This document shows, one piece after another, positions 36,083 through 48,548 of a DNA stretch of 64,000 nucleotides (position 1 is the stretch's first letter; every line of letters starts with the position of its first letter). The stretch is from Lunularia cruciata (Eukaryota; Streptophyta; Marchantiopsida; Lunulariales; Lunulariaceae). Where the stretch lies: positions 40,253,473 to 40,317,472 of the forward strand of contig OX419758.1 in assembly GCA_948567375.1 (NCBI GenBank), given 5' to 3'. The translations under genes were made by a program, and so were the position numbers. The notes below the pieces were generated by a model. It worked only from the letters and a program-made list of their open reading frames with translations, did no database searches and was not told the origin of the DNA.

Positions 36083-39000
36083 ATGACGGAGCTCGCTGCA
36101 CGCCCCGGGCAGCTCAATCTGGACGAGACTCCAACGTGGGGATCTAGGAGCATCGACAACTTCGTGAAGCTGGAGCATATCGGTGAAGGGACCTACGGGT
36201 AAGTGTTTCTTTTCACTCCGGATAAAGGCGTGATCTCCCTTCCTTGGTAGCACAGGGAATCACTAATGAATGGACCCCGGAACCTAATCCGTTTTATCAT
36301 AGGACCGCGTCACAGCATAGAGTAAAGGATGAGGAACCTTAGTTGCATGATCTTCTCAGTGATGAATGTCATGGTAAAGTTTAATTTCTGAGTCGAACCT
36401 TATCAGCATTTATCCGCAAATTGTATTGATTGACCACTAATTTCCGCATCTGGTTCAGTTTCTACAGCATATACATTTCTTGACCAATTGAAGCTTTTAG
36501 AGGGAATAATTTTGAGGCCACAGGGTAGATGATAGAAGCCACAATAGAGAGACATTGCGGTTTCAAGCGTAGGTAGTGAAGACAAAATGAAAAGTACTCC
36601 ATGCGGTACTGGTCCGCTCCCAGTTAACTTACAGGCTATAAGCGTTCAATTTGTCATCCCCTTTCGCCAATATACCTGAAGAACGCAGTAAAATGTAGAT
36701 TACCCTTGAGCATCAATGCCGTGATCGTCATAGGTCTTTGGCTTGGTTGAAGAGTTTGAAATCCAATGATTGACATGCATATTCATTCTATCTATCAGCA
36801 GTGTACTGCTGCTTTCCACTTGCGACCTGCGTGGTCAGCACAGTTCTGAATTGCGAAACGTACATTTTCTCTTAATGTTGCTGAACTCAAAATGTGCTGG
36901 TTCCTACAGGCAAGTGTATATGGCGCGAGATAAAGGAACCCAGGAGATCGTAGCCTTGAAGAAGGTTCGGATGGACAACGAGAAAGAGGGAGTACGTGAA
37001 TTTCTATCCCCTCATTTGCTGGGAGTCCCAGTGTGAGTCTTACTATGAATACCTTGAATTGCCAACTCGTAAAGGAGTTAAGAAAGACTTTTAGGCTTGA
37101 ATCGACAAGCCTTGTTGTTTTCTTTCTTTTCACTTTTAATTTCTCAGCAAACTTACTGCTTCTTGACCTGATTCTATACTCTATCACCGTTTGATGCAGT
37201 TTCCCATCACCGCTATTCGGGAGATTAAACTTCTTAAGAAGCTACAGCATGCCAATGTTATCAAGCTAAAGGAGATTGTTACCTCCAAAGGTTGCGTGCA
37301 TTTTGAACTATTTGCTGGCATAGTTTGGGGCGTATTAACAGATACATTCTCAGTATTTGGACCTCGTCCACAAGCTTTGTCCTTGGCTATACACTTCCAA
37401 GGATTTGGTGTTTATCCAAACCCTGATGAAGTTATCGCATGCGTGCCTACCTGCAGGGATTGAGAAAGACGATGCAGACAAGGCGCATGAGCTAAGTACG
37501 TTTCTCTCTGACAATCAGCTTAAACAGTGCATAGTTGGATGAGTTTTCTCGTATCTTGACGGCTAGAACGATTGGATTCCGTTCTGTGGCGGATTAATTT
37601 TGGGTTTGCAATTTATTGTAACCATTGTGAACTCAAAATTGTGTACGTATGAATATATACACTACATATGTTCCTACTCCTCTCTCACTTCTCTCCAACC
37701 CACCCATCCTCCACTAAAGCTATGTTGGTGCTACCTACTCTATGTTTCCCCTTAGCTTCCGGTTGGATCTTCCTACTCGCTCAATACTTCTCCTCTCCTC
37801 TCGCTTTCAATCTCAGATGCTTACTCTCTTACTGTTCCAAAAGTTGTCTTTTTTCTCTTACATGATGTATACTAGTTCACTGCAGGTGCTACTTATGAAT
37901 TGTATCAATTTCCGTTCCTGCTTTGTTTCATCCCGCTTATCTTCCGTCTGTTGAGGTCCTCCGGTGGGGAAAACAATAGTTAAGAGCCGCTGGTTACGAG
38001 TCAATCAGCAGAGACGCTTCCCACCACACGTGGAGTAAAGCTTGCGGTGTACACTTATGAACTACATACAGTATTGGAGTCCCCCGTCCCCACCGACGGC
38101 TAGCTATTACACTACGAATATCACTGCAATTTTCTGATACAGTAGTTCGTCTTCTTCCCTCCTCTAGGGCCACCCCGCTATCCGAATCCACAGCTATGCC
38201 CGTGGTTACTTGTTCGTACACGAATCACCGCAGACCTTTGTTTTATCTGACCACATTCGTGGTTGCCACATCTGCTACTAATCTCACCATGAGACTGCCT
38301 GAACCACCCCTAACCTGTTCACATTCCCAGGCGACACGGTCCCCAGCTTTCGCTCTGGTTGTCTGGGTCGCTGTCTAGCCATCCCCACCTCATAGTAGAC
38401 AACAAAGATGACCTCGGGAGACCTGTGACGGTCCCTGGCTTTCGCTCCGGTTGTCTCTCTAGCGATCCCAATGCCATAGTGGACAACAGAACGACCTCAG
38501 GAGACCTGTGAGTGCGACGAAGACCAGTCTCACAAGTAATCTTGCCACCACTTACTTCAAATTCCCATAGGATTACAAGCATTGCTAAGGTTCTCACTAT
38601 AGGGTTCGTATGTCGTTACTTAGATTAACTTTAATTCAGTTTGCATACCTTCATGATTGCATTTCATATGCATTCATGTGCACGTTCTCGGTTCCCTACA
38701 AAGTGGGGTCGGGATCTGGATCCCCGTTCTTCGAACGGCTTCTGCTCCCATTGCTTAGATATATATTCCTACGTACACAGTTTCGTGTCGGACGAATATT
38801 ATTTGCTATTTCTTGTGCATGTGTTTTGTGACTTGAGTATCTGCCTGGTGAAGGGTTAGCTCAAGTGTCTTAGTGCTTCACTTTAACCAAACTGATTGTC
38901 GTGAAGTGTATAAAGTCCTCCAAGTAAAATAGCCTTCCCCTTGGAAGATATGTGTTCACTGGGTGAATGGGCAAGAGCTGAAAGTTAGTCGTATTATCCA

Positions 39001-42000
39001 TTTATTTACATCATTGTGAATTCTGCGTTCTGCAGGTTTGGACAAGAGTTGTGAAACTAACCTTCTGAAGGGAAGTATTTACATGGTGTTTGAATACATG
39101 GATCACGATCTTACTGGGTTGATTGATCAACCAGGAATACGTTTCACAGTTCCTCAGATTAAGGTACTGATGAAGGAGTGTATCGATTCCCTCATGTGAT
39201 CTGCCCATCTTTGAGCAAAGAGAACATTATTCTGCAGTTTTTTTCACGTGAGTAAGTCTAAGTCTTTCGGGACACAAAAGGAGCGTTGCCCCATTGTGGC
39301 AGTATCTTAAATCATAACCAGGGAATAGGAAATATGCATGGTTCAGCATTTTTCTGATAGAAGGTACATTGTGGATTGTGTTGGAAAGCTTTTTTTGCCT
39401 CGAGAATAGCAGTGTATGAAGAAGCATAAGCATCCCACCTCCAATGATAATTTAGTTTTTTGAGAGTTCGAGATCTTGTTTTGTTGGCAGTGTTACATGA
39501 AGCAGTTATTGACCGGTCTTCATTATTGCCACATCAATCAAGTACTTCACCGGGATATTAAAGGTTAGCACTACTGTAATCTTGATCCTAGAAACGTAAG
39601 ATGAGTCATAGATGCTGTATACTGTCTCATGTTTTGTACAGCGGTAAGCTCAGTTGCTCCTTTCTGAATTATAGGAAGTAAAAGCTGTACTTTCACAATG
39701 TAGAGGACCATTGCGGATGGCGGTGAAATCCTTCTCTGACTGAAACCGCCAGTTCTGAATCTCAACACGTGATACTCTAGAAATCACGTGTTGAGATTGA
39801 GCCTTCTTTCTTTTATTGATCCAGTCAAGTTTGTAGCGAAGTTGTGTCAACCACTTCGGTGCAGTATAAACGTCCCCATCAGTATCCACGGAGAAACAGT
39901 TCGTGTAATTCACGTTTCGTGGTGGAAGAAAATTCTAGATCGCGATGTAGCATTTCTTTCACGTCAAACTTATAACGTATAATTATCTCTTTCTCACTGT
40001 TTGGTAGAATGTCCAACTAGAAGCGCACTGGTATTGACCGGCAATCAACCAGTAGCCAGGAGGTACTCCGAAGCTAATGATGCTCGGCTTGGTGGACAGG
40101 ATCAAATCTGCTCATCGACAATCATGGAATCCTTAAATTGGCTGATTTTGGTCTGGCGAGATCCTATTCGTCCGACTGTCATCAGCTGACCAATCGAGTC
40201 ATCACGTTGTGGTACAGGTAAATATGCAGCTCACCGACCTTCTAATCAACTTATATACTGTACAAGTTGGACATACAGACAGCCAATTGGTTAACGGGTT
40301 CTGTATTCCATTACTGAATATCATAGCGGATGCTCGTAACAACAGTTCTGTCCATGAATATAGGAAGACCCCCATTATGAGGGTTTCTAGATGGAGTTAG
40401 GCTTCAATGTGTAACGGGCGGTGCCGGAGGGCCTCAAGTAGTTGAGTCAATGCGTTGAGTATGTACGCAACTTCCTATTCAGTGTTCGAAGTTGCTTCCG
40501 TTAGTAATTTAAGAGTCAGTTAAGAGCTAGCGTAAACCCTCTAGTCCAGGGAGCACTCATTTCTCTCCCCGGTAGTTGCAACACGACAGTTTCACCCTTT
40601 TTGAGTCCATACAAACGTGAGGCCTCGGTGTTCATATTTCCGAATCAGGGGTTCCTGTTACCTACTCAAACGTTGGAGTTGGGTGCGAACAGCGAAAATG
40701 GCAGAAAGCTTTTCACTAGCACAAAGTCGACCTATGACAATGAAACGTCAAGTTCATTGTTCTCTAGGATCAAAGGTAGTAGGTGCCTAAACCTGGAACA
40801 TCCAATCACATTTTGCTAGAGTTGGAACTTTAACTGTTATTAATTACTATCAAAAGGAACTTTCAGGCAGTGACTATGGAAATGAGCAGACGGTGGAGGC
40901 TGTCATATTCCTCAAATGGAATCCCATAAGTCTTAACAGGGTGGAGAACACAGGCGCATAGCACTTTAACAGGGTAGTGAAAGAGAAAACTAAAATCATA
41001 AAGCAGCTTTGCAGCGATTGGTTTCGAGGTAACTAGTACTCTTTATGGCTTTCTTCTTCACTTGTTGACGAACTTTTAGTACAATTGATCCCCATTGAAT
41101 CTGCATGCATACACAACTGGGTTTGAGAGGCTGAGGTAGGATCGTGATAAAGCTTTGTCAGTGAAGTAGAATGGACCAACCATTGGTAACTAATATATAT
41201 AATCTGTGCCGCACATTCAAGACACGCAGTATCTACTGCTTTGCGCTTTGTCCTTAATAATATTTTGCCATGATTTAACAATGTAGGTGCTGTATGGTTG
41301 GTGCAGGCCTCCGGAGCTACTGCTTGGGTCCATGAAATACACTCAAGCTGTAGACATGTGGTCCGTCGGCTGTATATTTGCCGAACTTCTTTACGGGAAG
41401 CCTATATTTCAGGGAAAGACAGAGGTACTTTCCTTACTTCATTTGTATGAAGCTCATTAATCCGTCCGGAAGAAGTTTTTGTTTTGTTCTGGTGATGTCG
41501 GCCTATTTTTGGCGTCCCTCACCTTGATTAGTTTGTTCATGTTGCTGATTCCTAGTTCCTCGAGTGTCGCTGTCGCATGTTCTATGCGTATCATAGTTTG
41601 TGTTGAATCATCATGCGAAGGAACCCCATCACCTGACGTATGATTTTAACACAGGCTGACCAATTGCACAAGATACTTGAACTTTGTGGGTCTTATGATG
41701 AGGCGGTGTGGCCTGGAGTGTCTAAACTGCCCGCTTACCATCACTTCAAACATCTGAAGCCCATGAAACGACGAGTCAAGGAGCAATTTAAGGCGTATGA
41801 TATGACAAACTCTTGCGGCCACTTCTACATGACATGATCATAAATAAAGATTGTTCTATCTGCTTTGCAAAGTTCTTTTGGTGAATAGCGTCATGTCGTT
41901 CTTTACTTCTTTGTCCGTTACTCTGTGTACTTGTCTTTTTCTTCTCAGTTTTGATCGACATGCATTGGACCTGGTTGAACGCATGCTTACCCTGGATCCG

Positions 42001-43220
42001 TCAAAGGTATGTCTTAAATGGAGAAGCAGCTATGTAAATGGAAGAAGTGTTTGAAATCTGTGTGATCGCACGGATACAGCAGTATCTCGTAGCCTCTTAC
42101 CCTCGTTACAATCTCCCGTTTTGTGGTACATCGTAAATCGCTCATTTGCGGGCTGCAGATTTTGTCTCATGATGTTGGAGATTAATTTGTCACTTTGCAG
42201 AGAATTACTGCGAAAGATGCGTTAGATGCCGAGTATTTCTGGACTGATCCTCTACCTTGCTCCCCCAGCAGGTTGGGTTCCTCACTCTTATATTAGTTGA
42301 CAACTTAATATGTACATTTTACTAGCCATGTATTTAGATACAGCAATTAGCGATGAAGGGTTTATCATCGTAATGTACAGTCTATTCATTCACTTCAGCC
42401 TTCAGGGTAAGAGGGCGCGTGATATATCATAGGAGAAAGCAAGAAAGAACGGACGTTTAGTTTTCTTCTAATGTCACTGTCCTAAAGTAGGGGATTAAAC
42501 TTCGCTGAGAGAAAACGGACTGAATTTGTACTGATATAGTTTATTCAAATGGAATGAAAAGGAGAAAACATCGGTGGAACTTAGATTGCAACAAGTTGTC
42601 CTAACATATTTCACAGTAGTATTCTTAAATGGAGTCAACTACTGACATACTTTCCGTTTAAACCTTGTAGCCTTCCCAAGTATGAGACATCTCATGAATA
42701 TCAAACCAAGAAGAAAAGGCAGCAGCAACGACAGCAGCAAGAGGAGATGGCGAAGAGGATGAAGATGCATCACCAGCCACATTTGCCACCTGTTCCACCG
42801 GCCTTTCCACCGAGGCCACCAAATGGTCGGCCTGCCCACAACAATCCTCCTCCCGCTGTCCCATCAGCACCTTATCAGCAATTTGGGTGGGGTGGGCGTG
42901 GTGGGCCTCAAGGGGGTGGCCAACATAGACAAGGTCGTCAAGCGCATGGCGGACAAGGAGGGGGTTACAACAATTCAAACAACAGGGGTCCTAGTGGTGA
43001 ATATGGAGGGCCTATGCAAATGCAAGGAGGTGGCCCGTTCCCAGCTGGACCTAATGTCGCTGGACAACCCCCACCAGCTGGAAGGCCAGCAGCTTATGGA
43101 GTCCCAGGTCAACACAATGGGTATCCACCAGGAGGAGAGTTTTATGGTAACATGGGTGGCCGGCCACAAGGTGGGCCACCCATGAGTGGCGGGGGCCGTG
43201 GACAAGTAGGTCAGAGGTAA
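36083..43220 (+). CDS. CDKC: Cyclin-dependent kinase C (CDK9/P-TEFb-type, PITAIRE), 527 aa
   Basis: Plant CDKC pairs with cyclin T and phosphorylates the RNA polymerase II C-terminal domain in elongation (family knowledge). Exons: 36083-36198, 36910-36991, 37200-37290, 37457-37495, 39036-39163, 39491-39563, 40100-40217, 41307-41424, 41655-41794, 41949-42006, 42201-42271, 42671-43220; all GT-AG and in frame. Seen: IGEGTYGQV (33-41, with inhibitory-type Thr37/Tyr38), VALKK (catalytic Lys56), PITAIRE (68-74, diagnostic of CDKC), HRDIKGSN (172-179, Asp174), DFG (192-194), activation-loop [13 protein letters not shown] (Thr207), FDRHAL and [10 protein letters not shown]. The tail is Gln/Lys-rich ('[12 protein letters not shown]'), then Pro/Gly-rich. 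The spacer after 'EIVTSKG' is a little longer than the usual GPEKD... spacer. The donor after exon 3 (gttgcg) is weak. The stop TAA overlaps a possible donor (43217), so an alternative terminal exon from 43306 is possible. Confidence 0.93.
37496..39035 (+). other. 1,540-bp CDKC intron with an 80-90 bp tandem duplication
   Basis: The largest CDKC intron. Inside it, 38337-38427 and 38429-38511 are related units sharing 'ctttcgctc(t/c)ggttgtct', 'catagt(a/g)gacaaca' and 'gacctc(g/a)ggagacctgtga'. No coding signal besides the flanking exons was seen. Confidence 0.75.
39758..39798. repeat. Perfect 16-bp hairpin in a CDKC intron
   Basis: 39758-39773 ('aatctcaacacgtgat') and 39783-39798 ('atcacgtgttgagatt') are exact reverse complements around a 9-nt loop. 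Each arm carries CACGTG, a G-box core. It lies in the intron 39564-40099. Confidence 0.9.
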
Positions 43221-45240
43221 CGTTTTCTTCTTTATTGTTTCCTTTTACTCAATATCCCGGCGACAGCGATCCGTAGTTTGTACACAATTCATTTGTTTAA
43301 TGCAGAAAAAGCGCATATAAGAAGCAATATCACTCCAGAGAACATCGACATTGCCAACTTGGTGAACAACAAAAAGTCGGAGTATTTCTTCATTCATTCC
43401 AGGGGCTCTTATTTGGCATTATGTAGACCCAGTGGTCAATGAAAGTGAGGGTTTCAGGCACGTTCAAGAGAAACAAACGGCTCCACGGGAGAAATGAAGT
43501 CTTGTTTGTTGGAAAGAAATGGCGTCTTATACATAACAAACTGGGAACGCGAGGGAAATGGAGGAAGAGTGTAATCACGGTGTTATCTTGTTGTAAACTG
43601 AGTTATTGCACGTCATACTTCGGCCTCTTGTGACCGAGAGAGAGTTGTTAAGACCTCGTCCTTCTTTTCCTATCAACCTTGTTTGAATCGTATTTCGTCG
43701 ATGCAGTTACCCTTGTGATATCGTCCTCTTCTTCAATTTAAACAGGATTTCTGATTTACCAAAGTTAACCGTGGATCGCTCTTTGTGCTTTGTTTCTGCT
43801 GTGATATAGGTAGTTCCTTATCGATATTGGAAGTATGATTTGCACTTGGCAGAGGGCGTTTTGGGTATAGCCTCAGAACTCTGCCAAAATAGTCGTGGGG
43901 CGAATCAGCTTCCAATTGGAGCTTGACCTCATGGATATGTATTATGAGTTGCAATTAGATGAGATAACCCTGGTATTATTTTTGGAGGGATTGATTCCAG
44001 ATTATGTAAATACTTACATCACAATCCCTTCATTCTCTTTCTTCATTCTTTCTAGAGATTTCTTAGATCTGTAATGAGAACCGAGGAATCAACCACATAC
44101 CTTGCCAAGACTTGCCCCTTGCCTCATAGAAGCAGTATTTAGCACGTTTGCATCTATTACCTCAAAATTTAGATGTCCCGGTACATGAGGATTTTACTGT
44201 CTTTAGATCAGCTGAAGTTTCGGTCCTTTCTTTGTCATGAACTCATCTGTAGGCGCAGGTCTTTCCTCAGGAGTTCGGCAACATTTGTGTACTCGAATAT
44301 CCATATGAAAGTCACAAACCGATTGTACAAGATGTGTGCACATACCTACATACATTTGTGAATTGTGCCGTGTGTGGTGTATATATCTCGGTTGCCAGGA
44401 GGTTAATAGCAGGAGAACAGTTTGCTGGTTGTTCACTTTATTGTTGTTCTATGAAAGATTGACCAATTAATTTAATCGAGTGAGAACCATGCTGTGCTGT
44501 GAGCATGGGGGCCGATTGTGGAATATGATTCTAGGCTTCCATGGAAAGTTGGGTGGAGATACCAAGAGCAATAACAATACAATGCAAACTATCAGAGCTG
44601 TACTGCAGCTTGAACTACCCCTGGGTTATAGTTGACATCTTAAGAATCACGTGTGTCGACTAAAGAAGTGTTAAAATATGGTGTAATCTTTCTAGAAGGT
44701 GACGTCTTTCTGTTGTGATTGACGAAGCTAGATGTCACATTCTGCGTCCTATCCATTCATTCATAAGTATACCTGGAAACTTTTGAGAGGTTTGAGTGCG
44801 CGCATTGATTCATGGGATGGGAACTTGAAGCGACCATGTTTTGTCTTGTACGTGTCCTCAACAGTCTTGTCCTAGACGGTCAATACCATCTAGCGAGGAT
44901 ATTGTCTTTCCCGCGGACGTGTAGTCAGTGATCTCGAAGTGCATTTTGCTCAATTTTTCAAACCTGGAAAACCTTGTTTTATATATTCGAAGTATTGGAA
45001 GTTTTGGCTTCTGTCGGAGAACATCACGAATTCTCGCTCGAGATCACTGGACCCTACGCATCTCTAGTTTCTGGACACGATATTAACGTAACTTGCAACG
45101 TCGAAATGATGAAAATCACTTGTATCTTTATCGGTTGGCAATTGTCACATCCTTTGAGCCAATGGAGCTCACTATTATTCCCCAGAGCCGAAAGGAAGTC
45201 GACCATAGGAAAACACTAGTGGACAGACGTGCAATCCCAG
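43221..45240 (+). other. CDKC 3' region and intergenic DNA
   Basis: 43221-43305 may be a last intron (donor 'gtaacg', acceptor 'aatgcag'). From 43306 a 42-codon frame 'KSAYKKQYHSREHRHCQLGE...' would be the alternative C-terminus, ending at 43434. Beyond about 43.7 kb the short frames show no motifs; this is taken as 3'UTR and intergenic DNA. Confidence 0.4.
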
Positions 45241-45639
45241 AAAATAAGGCTGTTACATCCTGAAGTAATTAGCTAGCGATTCAAACAGAAAGCACAATTG
45301 AAGGCAACAATAGTCGGGCAACGCCGATTTGGAAAATTTTAGTTTAATTTAAATGACGTACTGATGTACACGAGTAGATCTTGAAACTGTATCATGCGAA
45401 CCTACATTCGAGAGCATTAATCTCACCTACTTAAAACTGTAGACCACTCTAGCACTTGTGAAAACGCACACCATATAGTAAGAGCCGTCAAAATATGTAA
45501 CTCCTATATCGTAGATTTCCACACTTTGCACAAGCATACGAAGTTGGAATTCTAAGATATGAAATAAATGATGCACTATACCAAATTTGATTGTGATCTT
45601 TCAACGTAATTTTCCAGTCCGTGCACTGGGAGACAATCA

Positions 45640-45845
45640 TGGAGAAATTACCTATAAATAGGCTTCAGGTGTGAGGGATATTTATTCTTCACTCTGATTA
45701 AGTCCAAGAGCGGACTTGACTAACATTGATATATGATTATGGCGTGAACTGAGATTCCCGGAGTTGATTCCTCTCTATCTATGATCAATCAAACTTTTCA
45801 TTTTCGTCATAGGTTGGAGGTATCAGCATCTGTTGTCTCACGCTT
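45640..45845 (+). promoter_or_regulatory. Possible LTR promoter and primer-binding site
   Basis: A strong TATA box 'cctataaatagg' (about 45651-45662) is followed 170 bases later by 'ggaggtatcagcatc' (about 45825), which resembles the initiator-Met tRNA primer-binding site of plant LTR elements (TGGTATCAGAGC; shared core GGTATCAG). No gag follows, so this could be a solo or gutted LTR, or chance. Confidence 0.25.
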
Positions 45846-48400
45846 GAAGGTCATAGAAGTCCAGTGCAGTTACTGATGGATATGACTATCCATCATCAAG
45901 AGTAGTAAGGATAGCCGGTATGAGTGATTTAACTTGTACTGAAATACAATTTGAGCGACTCTCAATTTCTGTGGACATTATGGCTCAACCCTGAGGATCA
46001 TAGAACTCATGAAAACCGATGATTACCATCTGGATTACGGATGATCCATCGTCAACTCGATATAAGAACTGTCAAATGTGAGCAATTTGACATCTCTTGT
46101 AAAACTCAAGCCATTTAACGTGGTCCACGTATATTGGGATTCTACACAATTGCCAACCTCACCCTTAAAAGCCCTCGAAAAATCAAATATATTTTGATGA
46201 TGGATGTTAAGATTTCAAGCTCTTTGATGATCGTGTCTTGTCGGTGAAAATCCTCAAAGAACGAGGAAGGAAAAGGCAAAACTTCAACGGGAAGAGTAAC
46301 GTACGTAACTGCAAAGGTTCATCTAGTCACCAATCACACTTATTATTATCTAAATTTCAATCAGTCACATATTCAATCAAATGTCAAACTGAATAAAACA
46401 GCTCATGATTAGTATCAAATCCTTTTGGTCTCTCTTCAAATAGAATCACACGAGTCGTATGAATGATTGCCCGCCTTATTAAAGCATATATCTCATATAG
46501 ACTCTTTTACGTTTTTTGTGTCTCCCTTGTACGGCTTGATGGGTCTTCCCATCCTTCGTTTTTTTCTACGCGGTCGCCTTCTTCCTGCCATATTAAAGCA
46601 TATCTTCTATATACAGGTATGCTCTTATTATAGATTACCAACGCGTTTTACGTTTGGCATGCATGCCACTGTAGATATAGTAACTTGTACTCATATTCAT
46701 AATCAGTTGAACACTCGCTTCAGTAAGATTAGCAGTATACTAACAAAGAATTTTGTCAGTTAAATACCTTCCATAGAATGTAGCTCCAGTGTCATTGCTA
46801 ATGATACCATTTCAACACACGATTCTCCCATCACATTCCTGGATTTTGGTTTCTCTGGATTCAGTTATGCTTCAGCTTCGTTTCGGCTTCGGGTGAAATC
46901 AATCGCAACCTTGAATTTAGTGAGGGATCATACTTATTATACTCAATCACTCTCTCAGCATTCCATCTGCAAGTATAGCTCTTTGTTCCATTTTTATGAT
47001 GTTCTCTTCTGATATATAATACGATCCTATTTTATTAAAATATGTATGTTCTTTCGTTGAGACTCTTTGAAAACTTTTTTTTTGGCCTAGATCTTAAAAT
47101 TTGTTCTTCATATTCGTACTTTTGAACTTGACTTTCTTTCTTTGAAACTTTCGTGCTCTGTTTTGGCAACTTGTACTCCATTTCTCTCATCCTTGGTCTA
47201 CCACTCGGTGGCGATTAACCAAATCTTGATACACTAATTTCCTATTATCAATTTTAAACTTAAAACTTTAGTCGAGTATCAAGATGGATAGTATCCGATA
47301 TTCACAATTTTTTCTTTCAAGACGCTTTCCAGTTGACTATTGTAATTTTTACAAATTGATAAGATGCCCTAGGCTCTAGCCTAGGGTATTTTACCGTATT
47401 AAAGGTGAGTCTAGGCAAGAGCCTGACTCACATTTCATGTGTTTTATATTGTATTTCCAACCTTTTGACTTTGGATTTATATTTTATTATTTTATTAATT
47501 GTTATGAATACATTCATTGTATTCTCTAATGAAAGATATAAATTTGAAAACAATTTAAGACCTTGTCCCGCTAAATGCAGTTAAAAGACACCTATGTTGA
47601 CTGACGATCCTTATTTAGGCCGTCAGATTCGTGGAGTCTCCTGGTCTTCGAGGGCCCCCCCCCTATATAGCTGCACTAGAACAATCATGCAGCCAACTTC
47701 CTTGATGTTTGACTCTTTTGTCAAATGTATGACCGTGCGATTTCCTTATGCCACCAATTATCCGCTGCCTAACTACACAGAAGCAAATGGTTAGTCACCC
47801 TCATATTTACATTATCTACCGGCCTTAAATCTAATGTAGTCTGGATATAATACGAGGAGAACACGTAAGATTACATGGGTTACTTTTCAACTATGCTATT
47901 GCTGTGATTATTTGTATGTTCCCCTTGTTTCGTGGTTAGTCTTATCATCGAAATCCTCATCTTTTCTCATCCAGCTAACAGTAGTGAACAAACTGGTGTT
48001 TAATACCATGTTCAGGTTTTTACCTTTTTAGCAGTTCGTGTATATTTTAATCGATGATTAGCTTGACCTCAACGTAACCCGCACAATCAATACTGTAATA
48101 ACGAGAGAAAAGGCGACCGAGTAGAAAACACTTAATAATGTAAGAACCAGGCATTGGAGTGGGATAAGCTCTTTGACCTTATGTTCCGAGGGTGAAGTGC
48201 ATACACGAGGTTGTAAATTAGGAAGGAATGTTGTGAAACCGAACCACCAAGGAAGAGTATAAGAGCGCATCCACCCATGCCACGTTCAAGTACTCGCCCA
48301 CCGGCATCTTGGAGTACAAGTGTAATCATGCGCCGTGAGGAGAAAAATATTGCACGGTAGAGTCAACAGCTTTTGCATTTCGTTCACGAGATTCGATATT
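45846..48400. other. AT-rich intergenic stretch between CDKC and BAHD genes
   Basis: Apart from the solo tail at 46.5 kb no element was recognised. Noted: nearby inverted words 'gatggatagtcata'-like around 45880 and 46020; 'ctaggctctagcctaggg' at 47371-47388 (short palindrome); a C-run followed by 'tatatag' at 47654-47669 that could be a core promoter; and unassigned frames at 47594-47794 and 48058-48329. Confidence 0.4.
46477..46603 (+). mobile_element. Solo 3'-tail insertion of the REL element with target-site duplication
   Basis: About 46490-46580 matches the last ~90-100 bases of the REL element ('tctcatatagactct' equals the ORF end, then 'tctcccttgtacggcttgat', 'gggtcttcccatccttcg', 'tacgcggtcgcctt'), with an internal deletion of about 20 bases. 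It is bounded by 'tattaaagcatat' at 46477-46489 and 46591-46603. The repeat extends to 'gccNtattaaagcatat' (17 positions, one mismatch). Confidence 0.8.
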
Positions 48401-48548
48401 TTTGCCCATCCATGACACCTGCGGACGGGTCTGGTTGTATCGGTTGACATTCAGAGCTATTAAGAATTTTGAGAAGTTCCAGAAGGAATTTGCGTGGAGA
48501 ATTTCTAGAAGAATTCTCAGACAGCAGTACAGTACAGTTTGGGCCGCA

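Noticed and set aside
42639..43205. Long frames on the opposite strand and in another frame of the CDKC tail
   Set aside because: Shadows of the Pro/Gly-rich coding exon.
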